From Rotaria sp. Silwood1 (taxonomy: Eukaryota > Rotifera > Eurotatoria > Philodinida > Philodinidae), in assembly GCA_905250075.1 (NCBI GenBank), contig CAJNOP010000059.1, forward strand, positions 186,001 to 250,000: 64,000 bases of DNA. Reading direction: 5' to 3'. Each line of letters begins with the position of its first letter. Positions within the stretch are counted from its first letter, which is position 1. The notes beneath the pieces were generated by a model. It searched no databases, was not told the DNA's origin, and saw nothing but the letters and a program-made list of their open reading frames with translations. The translations under genes were made by a program, and so were the position numbers. Below, in pieces: positions 1-12,120 of this stretch.

Positions 1-1227
1 TTTATACTCATAGATAGAAAAAAAGATTGCCTTCTAGTAGTCAATTATCGTTATGAAAACCTGGTTAACATAAATTATTTGAACCACACTTAAAATAGTA
101 TTATTGTCGCTTTATCATGACAAAAAAAATCAATTTGAATCCTGTTTCCAATGAACTCTTTATATTGTTCATGGCAATTAGTATAATTGCTACTTTAAGT
201 ATTTCGAGTTTCCGTCATTAACAGATTGATCAGCATGATTGAATACTTTTCTGTAAATAAGAATCAATTTACTAAGAAATGCATGTTTTGTCGACAATAT
301 ATGCATATGTACTCCTTTTCCTTCGATAGTAGATTTATGAGCTCTAGAGTATATACATAGTGCCAAAAACTGGTGACTCCGAGACCATCAGACCGATCAT
401 CGAAACATGAGAGATTTATGACTATATATATATTATAATAATTCTAAAGACCAACGTGACCTATAGTTGATAAAATAGAGGCTATGGTGAGTCTGCCGAT
501 GAATGAATAGTAATGACATATTTGAAACATCTCATTAAATAAATAAGGATATTATTAGGGTTTGAATGAGTTAGATGTGTGATATCTTTTATGTAGAGTG
601 AGATCTCCTGCTTTTGGTCGTGTGACGATAAACAGGCTTCTTTTGCTGGGACTCCTAAACATCTGTTGTTGGCAAAAAGGGGATATGATTCTATTTTCAA
701 AAATTTAGTTTCAAATGAAAAGCCTCATAGACTTGCCGATGATTGATAATCAATAAATCTTAATATGTTTTGCCAACTTACTGTATAATATTGTATTAGA
801 TACAACAATTAATCTTAGTAAATGTCAAACTATATAAATAGAATCGTATGAAATGAATGGATAAATTCCTGAATCTAATTAAATGTATAGCATCCAAAAA
901 AACATCGGAATTCTTCATGATTCTGTTCAATTAGCATATACTTATTCAACAATATTTTTTGTGGCTTCTTATACTGATACTAGTAATAACGTAACTATCT
1001 TGGTCGTGTATCTTTGATTATAATCGATGCACCATAATTATTGTACCTCTTATCAATGTGAAATAAATTCTTTCAATAAATGAAGCAGTTTTAATTTATT
1101 CAATAAATTTGTTTTCAACTAAGTCATGTCAAATAAAACAGACATTTACAAAATCAAACGATGATGAAAATCTTATTGAATCGTACGGATTGAATTCTCA
1201 TCAAATAAATATCATTTGATCTTTTTT
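1..1227. other. non-coding stretch, no gene seen
   Basis: AT-rich sequence. The only ORF above 60 codons lies at 482-700 on the minus strand; it has no recognisable motif and no splice context. No repeat or RNA gene was recognised. It holds the 3' flank of the minus-strand gene that ends at 1228. Confidence 0.5.
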
Positions 1228-1819
1228 TTACACAAAAATAATCGAAATTATAATGCCTATGATTAAAAGCCACATATGTGGAATAATAGATTGTCCTTTA
1301 TTATACCAATAGTTACCACCAATTGCATACCATCCTGGACTTCCAGGTGGATAACGATTATACGGTCGATTAAAATAATTGTAAGCATTTGGTCTTTGCC
1401 ATGCATTATGATAGATATTGTGATATAAATTGTATGGCTGTTGCTGTTGCTGTTGCTGCTGTTGATGATCCCAATTTGTAATAAGACCACTGTTCGGAGA
1501 ATATCCTTGACTATAACTGATCACATTGATGTTATCGTTAGCATCATTTGTGACTGGTCCAAGGTCACCATAGTTCGGATTAATTCCACTACCTATAGTT
1601 ACAGGAAAGAAATGTGCACAAAATATATTCTCTGATAAAAATCATCCTCACCATAGTAAGCACCCGGACTGGCACCACTTGGATTATTTAATCCTCCAGC
1701 CCATCCTACATAAGGAAGGTCTTCTCTTGAAAGATGAATGTATTGACGAGGATCAGGTTTAGGAGGTACTGCATCTACAAAATGCCAATATTCATGTTTT
1801 CTAAGACTTTTTTTCTGTT
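1228..1819 (-). CDS. small protein with Q run and hydrophobic C-terminus; 5' end unresolved
   Basis: Two exons are visible on the minus strand: about 1819-1652 and 1592-1228, joined by a 59-bp intron (GTGAGG...CTATAG). The join keeps the frame and reads A-Y-Y-G-S-G-I-N-P. The first exon encodes KHEYWHFVDAVPPKPDPRQY and then a G/P/W-rich stretch. The second has a nine-Gln run, many Tyr/Asn/Trp residues, and ends in about 17 hydrophobic residues (MWLLIIGIIISIIFV). That end could be a tail anchor or a GPI-type signal. No family was recognised. The upstream end is unclear: the frame is closed by TAA at 1833-1835 and the only start-like codon is GTG inside a donor-like GTGAGT. An upstream exon that I cannot place is therefore likely. 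The good splice junction and the amino-acid composition argue that it is real. Confidence 0.5.
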
Positions 1820-1832
1820 GTTTGTTACTCAC

Positions 1833-3903
1833 TTATTGCACTGAAAAACAAATTAACAGAAAAAAAAAGATACATATTAAGAATCATTTTATGCATTTAT
1901 ACGTTTATGAACATGTGAATCAAGATTGATTCGTTTCTTCGATGTCGAGTCAGTAACAATAAAGATAAAATGGGACAAATTCCATAATATGACTTTCTTT
2001 TTCTCTTTTTTTCTCTTATTCTACATGACTTTTTTTTGTATATACAGCTTCATTCTCTTAGAAATGTTCTTGGCAAGAGTATCTTTGTACAATACTCATG
2101 GTTGACGAAGAAAAGTACCAGTAAAAGAGAGAAACGTATTGTACAGTTACATAACGAGCGCTTTGCAAATACGTATTGAGGAAGAGAACATGTCATGTAC
2201 TTAATAGAAACAAATTTTTATGCGCCATTTTCTATAATTAATAACTGATGGACGACAATCAATCACTGTACAGGCAAATAAAAACTATATCGAAAATTAT
2301 AATTGCAATCCTATCTATTATACTTGTGCAGTTTTATGCAGATAAAAAAATACAAATAAATTGATAAATTTTATTTTCTCCTATCATTAATTGTTATTTG
2401 ATTGTAATTTAAAAGAAAATCCACAAAAAAAATAATCTTAACTAATGAATTTAATCAATTCATCAACTAAATTATTTTTTTTTTATTATCATATACATGA
2501 TTGAGTTGGTAGATGATAATAAAGAAACGTGTTTTTTGTATATATTTAAAGATGAATGACAAAAAAACAAGTTTTTTTGTTTTACTAAAAGTGTTTTTGT
2601 TCTAAATGAACAAAGTTCATCTTCAAAAATTGTATCATTTACATTTCAATTTTATCCATGTGTAAGACTAGTCAACCAAGTCTCAAAAAAGTTTTGTTTT
2701 TTTTTCATCATATTAATATCTTGTACATCGCATCTTCATGTAGCTCATCATGAAATATACGAAATCCGTATGCACTCGGAAACGATCGCATTAACCCAAA
2801 TTTCACTGTATTGTATGGGTTCGTATTACGATTGGCTTTCTCCGTATTATTTACGAAGAAATACGACCGTTTAAGGCAAAATGCGAAACGAAACAGAGAT
2901 TGTATAGGGACTCCGTAAACTATAGTGTTTACGTCCGTTCACTATCGGATTTCTTCGTATACAATTCGAAGAAATACAATCGTAATACAAAGCCATGTCA
3001 TAAACCAAAGTATAACAATTTACGAGTCGTTGACGAACACGCTTGTTCGACCTGGGGACAAATACATCACAAAAACTTACAACATATGTATTTTGAGGTA
3101 TTCTCAGCCAATTTTCATGGTACAAATTTGTAATTGATTTCGAAAATATTCTTGCAATTGATAGTCTACAAATATACATCAGAAATTTTTATTTAAACTT
3201 CTAAAATGAAAAAATGATCGAGTAATACTGTGAACTTCTGCAATATGTACGACTTTTTAATCTTAAAAACATTTGGTTTCATTTTCTTTGTTGAGATTTT
3301 AGTTTTTCAAAAAAACTTATTGTCATGTTCTAGTCCATGCACAGCTCAATTGTTCTGCTATGAACATAGAATTTTCATATCAATGCATCGATTGCTGTAG
3401 AAGAACATTTCGTTTTTGAAAGTTAGCAAAACTCCTCATTATGAATTAGCAAATTTGACATATTCGGGCATTTTGATAAAAAAATCACTACAGCTTGTTC
3501 TTTTATGTTAAAAATTTTAACGTATAAATAATAATCCGTTACACTAAATGCCTACAATTTTGTTAAAGATTGCAGAGGAAACTTGTTGAGAATTAGCACA
3601 AATTTCTAGACTTAAAGCTAGTCAAGAAAAACACAAAATACATATGGTGCCATTCTTTACAGCACATTTATTTTCTTTTAGCTTTACTAATCGTTATTGT
3701 GTTGAATATTGAGTTGTCATAATTTTATTACATGAAATCATGCTACTTATTTTATTTCGAACGAAATACAGTTATATTATGGCACTCAGAACAATAAATA
3801 TAATCATTTAGTGTCTTATCCCTGATTGACGTATTCATTATAAATACATGATAATAAATCAATGAATCAACAAAATCTGTGAAATACAACAAAACAACAT
3901 ATA
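1833..3903. other. intergenic stretch
   Basis: No gene is supported. The stretch holds poly-A/T tracts and one inverted repeat (2817-2994, listed separately). Short ORFs at 2871-3179 on both strands are reflections of that inverted repeat. Confidence 0.5.
2817..2994. repeat. inverted repeat, MITE-like hairpin
   Basis: The arm at 2817-2868 (containing TTCGTATTACGATTG and ACGAAGAAATACGA) matches the reverse complement of 2945-2994 at roughly 80% over 50 bp. Near the middle lies a second short dyad, CGTAAAC-6 nt-GTTTACG. The block is visibly richer in CpG-type words (CGTA, TCGT, ACGA) than its surroundings. No transposase and no clear target duplication were seen. It is probably a small non-autonomous element or its remnant. 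Confidence 0.55.
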
Positions 3904-6900
3904 TCAGATTTTATTGAGCTCAATCAATTTTAGAACATGTTTCACTAAAGTCCGTTGTGATCCTAATGTTATTGATTTAGTTCCTTTACACATATTCATT
4001 TGATCATTACGCAATGTTGGTGAACATTCTTTTGTATGAAATACATGCATTAAACTTGTATCAATTGTTCGAAAAACATTTAAAGTTGGTGATTGAACTA
4101 ACTTATCATAAATTTCAACATCTTCTTTTCCCCATCCACTTATTTCAACATTCCAATTACCACTAGATTGCAGATCTGCTTTATATGTTCCAAGCATACC
4201 AAAACCATATTGACGCCAATAGCCAATATCATCACGTAAATTAAACGATGAAAAATTTGCTTCATATTGTGATGTTTCCCAATAATGTGGATCATATTGA
4301 CTAAATATAATTGGAAAATAGACTTGTTTATGAAAAATAGTATGATGACGTATACGTGGAAATAAATCTCGTGTAAAAATCATATCAAGATCAATAAAAA
4401 ATAATAGATCTGTATCATTAAAACGAGATGCACCATAGGAACGTGCATAACCACGTGTAAAATTTCCATCTTTAACTTCAATTAAATGTATACGTTTTGC
4501 TTGATTATCATTAAGAAATTTTTTAATATAATCAACTATTGTTGACATACGTTCACCACTATCTTCAGCTGTTTCCATTAGAATAATATAAAGATGTATA
4601 TTAAGAAGATCTGTATCATTAGTACGCATAACAACATGATTAAAATTATTTAGTAATCTTTTAAGTGTAGGAAGACGTCCACTAACAGGTACAATCATAT
4701 GTATAGGAGTAGAAGATGAAGTTATAATCGTTGTATTTATATTATTAGTCACCGGTGTAGTTAAATTAGCAGGGTGAGGAGAACCAGCTCCAGAAGAAGA
4801 TAATATTGCACTTGAATATGCTGATGATAATTCACGAAAGTAAAGAGGACGAAATTTTTGCACGACATAAACACGTTTTCGTACGGGTACCTGAATACAT
4901 AAGAAACAAAAAAAAATTCTTCAATAAAAATTTCATTGAAATTCTTGAAAAGATTAAATTCATTTGAATTTTTATGAAACACGATTAAAAAAAAAGTGTT
5001 GAAATATATAGAAAACCTTTAACAATGCTTTCTCCACGTCATATGTCGTGACGGACGTTGTTGATATATGATCATAGACCCTACATCAATTACGTCTCAT
5101 TATAATATATGAACTACTTTTTTTATTGAATTTATGGAAGATAAATTAAAACAATTGTAAAGAAATGTATCTCGAAATAGATAGCAAAAAAAATCTTCCC
5201 ATGATCAGTAACAACAGGGTAAACAGGTCTTTTTTTTTTTAATTCAAATAACTTACCGACATTTTTTTACCAGAAAATTTGCGATAGATAAGAAATAAGT
5301 CTAAAATAAAATTCATTCCATATCTTGGCTGATATTTATAATAACCATATAAAGTTTTTTTATATTCTAAAAATCGACCCATATTTCTTGAAATTTTATT
5401 TACGTCTTCCATATATGTTCGAACAACTTCATCAAAACATTGTTTATATGCTGGTTCAATAGATCGAACAGGTAATTCTGTATTTGCTGAATATTGACTA
5501 GCAGTAAAGAATGTATATATACCAGACTCGTGTTTTTCATGTAAACTATTATTTTTTTGACGTGAAAATTTGTTATGATAATTATTTAATGTTTTTGTAC
5601 GTGTTGAATAGTCGTGATTATTATTATTTTTTAACATTGATAAACCAGTATTGAATGGAAAAGGAAAATTTAAATCATTTGTTAAAGATGATGATGATGA
5701 TGATGATGAAGGAGAAGATAATGATGAACTAAGAGATTGATTAAAATATATTCGTAATGCATTCCATAAGTGATATTCTAAAAATGAAGTAATAAAAAAT
5801 ATACATAAATAGATTATTTGTTTGTTTTTTAAAATCTTCTATCTATACCTTGTTGTTCATTATTATCATTAATAAATAATCGAAATGTATTATTATATAA
5901 TGACATAATTTGTTCAGAAATATGTTGATCAGGCATATTCAATATTTTATATTGTTGTTTTAATTTAATTTTTATTTGTTCATTTTTAGTTTTTTGTATT
6001 AATTTTGAAAGATTTTTTGCTTGAAGTTTTATTTGATTTTGTATATTAAGAATTTGATCATAAACATCAATTTGACGACGTAATAACATTTTTTGTTGTT
6101 CCATATCCATAATTTTTCGTTGTAAAGCGAAGTTATGTACACGTGTAAATACACGAATGTCTTTTATTGAATGAAGACTAACAGCACGTAAAATATCTGT
6201 AGATACAAGATTTGATGCTCGATAACCATCAGTTTTATTTGGATGATTATATAAAATATGTTGCATTTCATATGACCATGTACATGAAGTATTGGCATAT
6301 TTATGTACACATCGACCAAGTTCAACATCTTCATGGTAAGTATAAAAATTTTTTAAACATTTCTTTATATGTGGAGTAAAACGTGCTAAAGTTTCACGTG
6401 ATAATATTATACCAGGTCCACCCATACAAAAATTTTCATTTTCACCTAAAGCTAACTTTCCAAATTCTTCTTTTGTTCCCACACCTGGCTGACCAATATA
6501 ATATGGTTTACCTAAAATTGAAAACAAAAATTTTTATTGAACTAAAAATAGAATAATTAAAATAAAAAATTTTACGATTATCTATTGAACGAAGTAACTT
6601 TTCTAAATTATCTGTTCTTATATAAACATCATCATCGACGCGCATAAACCATTCAAATTTATTTAAATAATGATCATAAATATATTTCATCATAAGAAAA
6701 GATTTTTTCTGTGGTGGATATGTATCTGTAACGGAAGGTAAACTAACAAGATTAATGCGTGTATCATTTGTTGTTGAACCTTCACTTGAAAAAAATATTA
6801 CTTGACCAGGCACTTTGTCTGCCCATGTACGCATAACAGTTGGTGCACGTGTTGTTAAAAAATCTTTACTTGTCATAACAGCAATAAGAATTAATTGTTT

Positions 6901-8851
6901 TTTTTTTGATACACGTGGTAAATTAATAGATGCAACAAGTAATGGATTTGTTCGATTGTTATTATTTAATAAATTATTTGATTCATGCTGAGAAGATAAA
7001 TCATCAGTTATACAACGTTTAACATTACACAGAAGAACAAGACCAGATTGAAAACCAATAACAGTAGATATAAGTAAAAATATTAATGATAACCACCATG
7101 ATGGACCACGAATATTATTTGTAAGACGATTAGTAGTCGATGATGAACTATATGGTCGAGATGTCTTTTTAGTTGATGTTGGGCTTGGATTCTAAATAAA
7201 AACAAAAAAACAAATATATTCTATGTCATTTTATATAAGATTTAATATATCATTTGAAGTATAAATCAAAAGTTTATTTCATACTGATTTTTGTTTTATT
7301 TTAGAAGTTCAGGGTTTTTTTTAGTGACGTTAGTGTTCTGTAATATTGTGCACGAGAAAAAAAAAATGACGATAGTCTTACTGATTTTAAAATAAGGCGA
7401 GTATATATCGATTTCAATGAACTGTTCCTTTTCGTTTTTCAAGTGTTTCTCATTCTTCTTCCTTATCCTCTAGGTTGTTCAAGTATTCTTGTAAAAAAGA
7501 AAATATAAACATGTCATGACATGACTAGAATAACAACATTTTATTTTTTTTATCATACTTTTAACATTTTCCGTCGAAATTATCATGTACTAATATTTCG
7601 ATGAAAGTTCATAAGGTCGTGATCTGAAATGCATTATATTAATAACGAATGTCTTACATATAATAAATTCTTTTCATCAGGTCTTTTTTACTCTTTCTCT
7701 CTGTCTCTTTTCTTGTGTCTCTCTTCTCTTTCATGTGAAGAAATTCTTTTTCATTATAATTATAAGTGACATGGACAAGTATGTATGCAACAAGAATTAT
7801 TAGACATTACATGCCGTTAGTTATTATAGAAACAGTGATCTCGTTTAATTTTGTTCTTTGAAGTAAAATTTTATGTCAATAGAGAACATTTTTTTTCCTC
7901 TGAAAATCAATATCAGACCTGACATCAACACAAAAAAAGGGTGGCTTGATCCACTGAAGGAATTTGATATTAAACTACAGAGAATGTATAAAGAGTAACC
8001 GAATAAATGAATGTATTTTGTATATATTTATTTTTTTTTGAATTTAATCTTCATTGGCCTTGTACATAAAAGTTTGAAGAAAAAAATTTTCTTGTTATTA
8101 TTTGTTACTCATAAAGATGATGAATAATGCAAAGATATATTGACTAAACATCTGTACCTTCTAAAAAATTTTACAACTTAGATTATTTTTTTTTTTTCGT
8201 TTCGATTATAAATTCTAAAACAATAGTCATGTTTTTAAGCACATTGATGAAATAAATCTATTTCTTTCTCCTTTTTCTTTTCTTATAAAGTACACAAAAA
8301 GATCATACGACTAAAATCAATAGAACGAGTATTAGTTGTTTCAGCTAAAGAAAATAAGACAGTCAAACCTAAGTAAAAAAGAAATGAAAAAAATACTGAA
8401 CTCGACAAGATTATATATGTATACATATGTCGTTCACTTAAAAGTAATCGTTAAAATAATAATTTTAATTAAATAGGTTCGATAATGTTACGAATTTTTT
8501 TTTCTTTTTCATTTATTTTATTGATTGAAAGAGAATTAGTGTTATGTAAACTATAATGAAATAAGTATTGAATATATATGTGAATATCGATTCATTGTTT
8601 TTTGCTTATGAATAAATGTGAGAACAAAAAAAAAAACTTTTAAATAGAAATAAAAATCATAAACTTACACAAGAAAAGTCTAATAATGGAACTGATGAAT
8701 GACTGATGCTATTGTTGGCACAATTAATATAACTGTCTGATGGTTCAGAAATTTTAGATTTCGAATGATTTGATTTATGAGGATGTTTTTGTTTGTTGTC
8801 CGCACATCCAATCAAATTTTCAATTAGTTCAAATACTTTAAGTAAAGGCAT
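3904..8851 (-). CDS. CHSY1: chondroitin sulfate synthase (CHSY type), Golgi type II glycosyltransferase
   Basis: A bifunctional enzyme of the CHSY/CHPF family, which polymerises chondroitin by alternating beta-1,3-GlcA and beta-1,4-GalNAc transfer in the Golgi. Exons (minus): 8851-8669, 7191-6576, 6511-5849, 5777-5257, 4890-3904. Phases agree at every junction and give 989 residues; human CHSY1 has 802. Residues about 92-115 form the signal anchor. A beta3-GT domain follows, with DDD at 247-249 (MRVDDDVYIR), then CMGGPGIILSRE and HEDVELGRCV. The C-terminal GalNAc-transferase domain has FFIDLDMIF (DLD near 828-830, usually DVD), QVYFPIIFSQY and GWGKEDVEIYDK. The first exon is inferred: exon 2 opens in phase 0 and has no ATG before the membrane segment, while 8851-8669 offers an ATG and ends in phase 0 at GTAAGT. 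It would give an unusually long (about 90 aa) cytosolic tail. Exon 4 begins with a Ser-rich insert. Exons 2-5 are near certain; exon 1 is likely. Confidence 0.93.
7192..8668 (-). other. long first intron of the chondroitin synthase gene
   Basis: A 1.48-kb intron between the proposed first exon and the membrane-anchor exon, against 64, 71 and 366 bp for the other three. It starts with GTAAGT and ends with TTTATTTAG. The content is AT-rich with CT-rich tracts (near 7681-7740). No repeat arm or hidden exon was recognised. The length could hold regulatory sites, or it could mean that the first exon belongs elsewhere. Confidence 0.5.
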
Positions 8852-11589
8852 GAGATAGTTGCTATTTGTTTAAATAATAATGATGTTGTGTTCAAGCCAA
8901 TAAAGAGATCAAGAATATTGATAAAGATAAGAGTAATAACACTTCATATACTAATATGTATAATATTGTACAGTTTTTAAAATCTGAATAGATGAAATTG
9001 CATGGATACAAAAATAAACTGGTCGATGATGATTAAAGATGGTCTACTTGTGTTTATTCAAAAAATAGAATATTCAATATTACTCCATCACAGCTTGACA
9101 ACACTGTGTCATAGTACAACAAAAATTCTCATAAAAGTGTTTTGATGCGTAGGCAAATGGATATGACGACAGAAAAAAAAAGAAGAAAAACGAAAAGAAT
9201 CAAATAAAAGAAAGACAAAAAAATTGTACATTTAAAAAAAAATAATCATAAGTTTAATATTTCTGTAGACGACCTACTCTTACATGTGCTTAATAATGAA
9301 TGATTCAAACTTTTTCGTTGCCAATTGAAAGATGTGAAAAAAATTAAATTAAAAAAAAAAAAGAGAAAAAGAAAAAAAAAACGAATTCAACATGTGCACA
9401 CAGAGAATATGCACCTTTCGGCAACTAAATACACACATAAGTTGAGAAGCTCTTCAAGTTCAATCAATAATTCAAAAGCAATAGGTAGCAGTGAATATGA
9501 ATTTCAAAAAAGCAAAATCCAAATAAAATAGAATGACGCCTAAAGAAATAATCTTTTATGTTCTAAGTTAACAACGATAACAGAATTGAAGTCGAAAAAA
9601 ACTTAATTTGCTTTGTTTTTTAAATACTTATTCTTTAAATATAAACAAATAATTTCATTCACATCGACACCTAAGCAACTATGAAATTATTCATTTGATC
9701 CTTTTCTCTTTTTTTTTATTACTTTTTTTTTTTTAGATATTCGTTGAATTAAATTGCCTACGCTAGTCATACGATCTCTTTAAGTTTGTTTGACGTCATT
9801 GTAACTCACAACAACAGGATTTTATAAATCAAATATTTTCAATCGTATATATAACATATAGAAACATTTTTTTATCAAAAATATATATCATATTAGTGAT
9901 ATTGCATTCAGTGTTAATGTAATCTCAATATAAAGAATAACTTAAGCATGTTTTCGAGTGTTGTCACTATTCTGTCAAATTTATATATAAGTATTTTGAA
10001 AAAAAAAAAGCGTAGGTGTATAAACATGATTTTTACTAAAAAAAACGCAAACTACTGTATTATATAGTACGATTTGTAATAGTATAGTTGTTAGTATGAA
10101 AGCATGTACTTACAAAAATCACTTGATCGTTCATTCAACATGTTCGATCTTTTTCAGATAAATGATTTTATAAGTATGTTGTGTTGTTTTTTTTTCTTTG
10201 TAATAGACACCCTTACGAAATCATCTTGTGTTATATACAAGTAACGATTAACGCTCTGAAAAATCTAATAATAACTATATTCTTATCATATTCTACCATA
10301 GAAATTAGTTGCTTTTATAATTGTTTTTTTTTCCGGATGTTCATCGATCAATTATTTATCGATATTCATGGTTGAATTTTTTTTTTTTTCGTATTATCTA
10401 CGTCATTCACATCAGATTTATGTGTTATTCTACGAATCTCACCATGTCTTAAGAGAAAGCGAGAATAAAATAGAATTATTTGATTAGAAATGGAAGAAAA
10501 AAAAGAAAGAAAGATACGCAAACATTTGTAAAATATAATCTTGGATAACGAAAAATAAGGATCCGAATACCAAATAAAATCGTATTTATTCTTTAAGGAA
10601 GAACGTACGAGTATTAACAATCAAGAACAGTATAGTGTATCTGAAAAACAAAATAGCGCTAACAAACCTGTGATATAACATCAATGGAAGATTTAGATAT
10701 GGATGTTACGATTATATTATCGAATTGACTTGTTTTACCAATGATTCTATTCATAATACATTTATGAAAGTATTTTACTTCTTTCTAAAAAATTACAAAA
10801 AGAAAAACACATAATTTTACAACAAAAGAATAACGTTTCATTGTCTAATATATTGATATACAACATACATATTTATACTGTTGTACAACTGAATACATAT
10901 AAGAAAAAAAACAATACCAATAATCTGTCTCTGTTTCTTAGAAGACAAAAAACAAGGAGAAAGTGTAAACAATACTATAGCGGATTCTTGCTCATTTTTC
11001 TTTTCTTCCAGATGGTGAATATTAATCGATCAAACGATTGATAATTACTTGTGTTTCTTCGTGGGACATTACATGTTCTTTTATTACAACTATAATACAA
11101 AATAGCACAGATGTCTTATATTCACTCGATAGACTATGATCTGCTCTTCATATATATGTACTAATAAATAATTTTCTTTTTCTGTACGAATAATTTATTG
11201 TTGAGCAATTTCTTCGTAAAGAATTTATCAAGTGAAGATAATAATAATAATTTTGCATAACACTCATTATTATATGTTACTTAGGATATACAAAAAAGTA
11301 TTGATTTTTGCAGATAAAAGCCTATGGGATGATGTTAATCAACTTTTTGTTGTGATAATTATTTGAGTTAATAGTTTTGCTTATCAACGTACAATCAATT
11401 TGTTTTATGACATTTGTTGAACGTATTTTTCAAATCATCTTTGCTTAATATAACGATTATGGAATGTTTTGATGGATAAATTAGTGTTGAAAATGACTAA
11501 TTAAAGAAATACAATTAATACATAGAGTGGTACTTAGTGTTAAATTCTAGATTTATGACATATAAATCAGTGAAAATTCTATTCTTACT
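8852..11589. other. gene-poor intergenic stretch
   Basis: No coding region is supported. ORFs at 9325, 10181, 10366 and 10841 are lysine- or phenylalanine-rich by-products of poly-A/poly-T. The start of the stretch is the presumed promoter side of the chondroitin synthase gene. No TATA-type element could be singled out in such AT-rich DNA. Confidence 0.45.
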
Positions 11590-12120
11590 TGAGGAATTGC
11601 AAACAAAGAATTTATACTAGCTAAAGTTTGTCTTATGAGGAAATAACCCAAACTGCTGCTCGCCGTTTGAGCTCATATTTGGCTCATAGGTAATATTCAT
11701 AGTGTAGATAAAAATTTTCAAAGGATTCGTGCCATTAGATCTTTCTGCGCGAGTTATAATCATTTTACTAGGCTTTCAGCTTATTGCAAGATATGTCGAG
11801 CAAAACCGCAATAAGCAATTTCAATCTTAAATTTTTCTCAACAATAGCTCTCATACCTCTTATGATATCATGAAACTTTTAGCTCAAACACATAGTTTTC
11901 TTATGAGATAACACATTTTCAAAAACCTTAATTTCACACAAAATTTCCAAAATAGCCTAATCGTTAGGTATATGATATCTTAAGAAGAAATAAGCTGTTT
12001 CAGCAGAAATTTTCAAGATATTCTAAGGATTATAAGAGCTATCGTTGGGGAAAGTTTTAGACCGAAACTCCTTGTTGTGATTTTTCTCATAATATACTGC
12101 TGGAGGCTGAAGTTTCTTTA
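11590..12120. repeat. degenerate copy of the dispersed foldback family
   Basis: About 11960-12090 (CAGCAGAAATTTTCAAGATA, then ATTCTAAGGATT, then AGACCGAAACTCC) is related to 49230-49310 (GAGCTGAAATTTTCAGGGTA, then ATTCTAATCATC, then AGACCGAAACGCC) at an estimated 65-70%. The segment 11680-11720 (TGGCTCATAGGTAA) also resembles 48550-48570. A 9-bp hairpin (GCTTATTGC/GCAATAAGC) lies at 11777-11815. There are no clear element ends. I read it as an old member of the same family as 48252-49492. Confidence 0.4.

Noticed and set aside
482..700. 72-codon ORF on the minus strand
   Set aside because: No motif, no splice context, and no partner exon nearby.
2871..3179. Overlapping ORFs of 70-102 codons on both strands
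   Set aside because: They overlap the inverted repeat; opposite-strand ORFs arise from the same arms.
9325..9531. Lysine-rich ORF resembling a basic protein
   Set aside because: It is a translation of an A-rich low-complexity tract, with no support beyond the open frame.
10366..10620. 84-codon minus ORF
   Set aside because: Its end is a poly-A tract, its composition follows AT content, and no splice signals give a longer gene.
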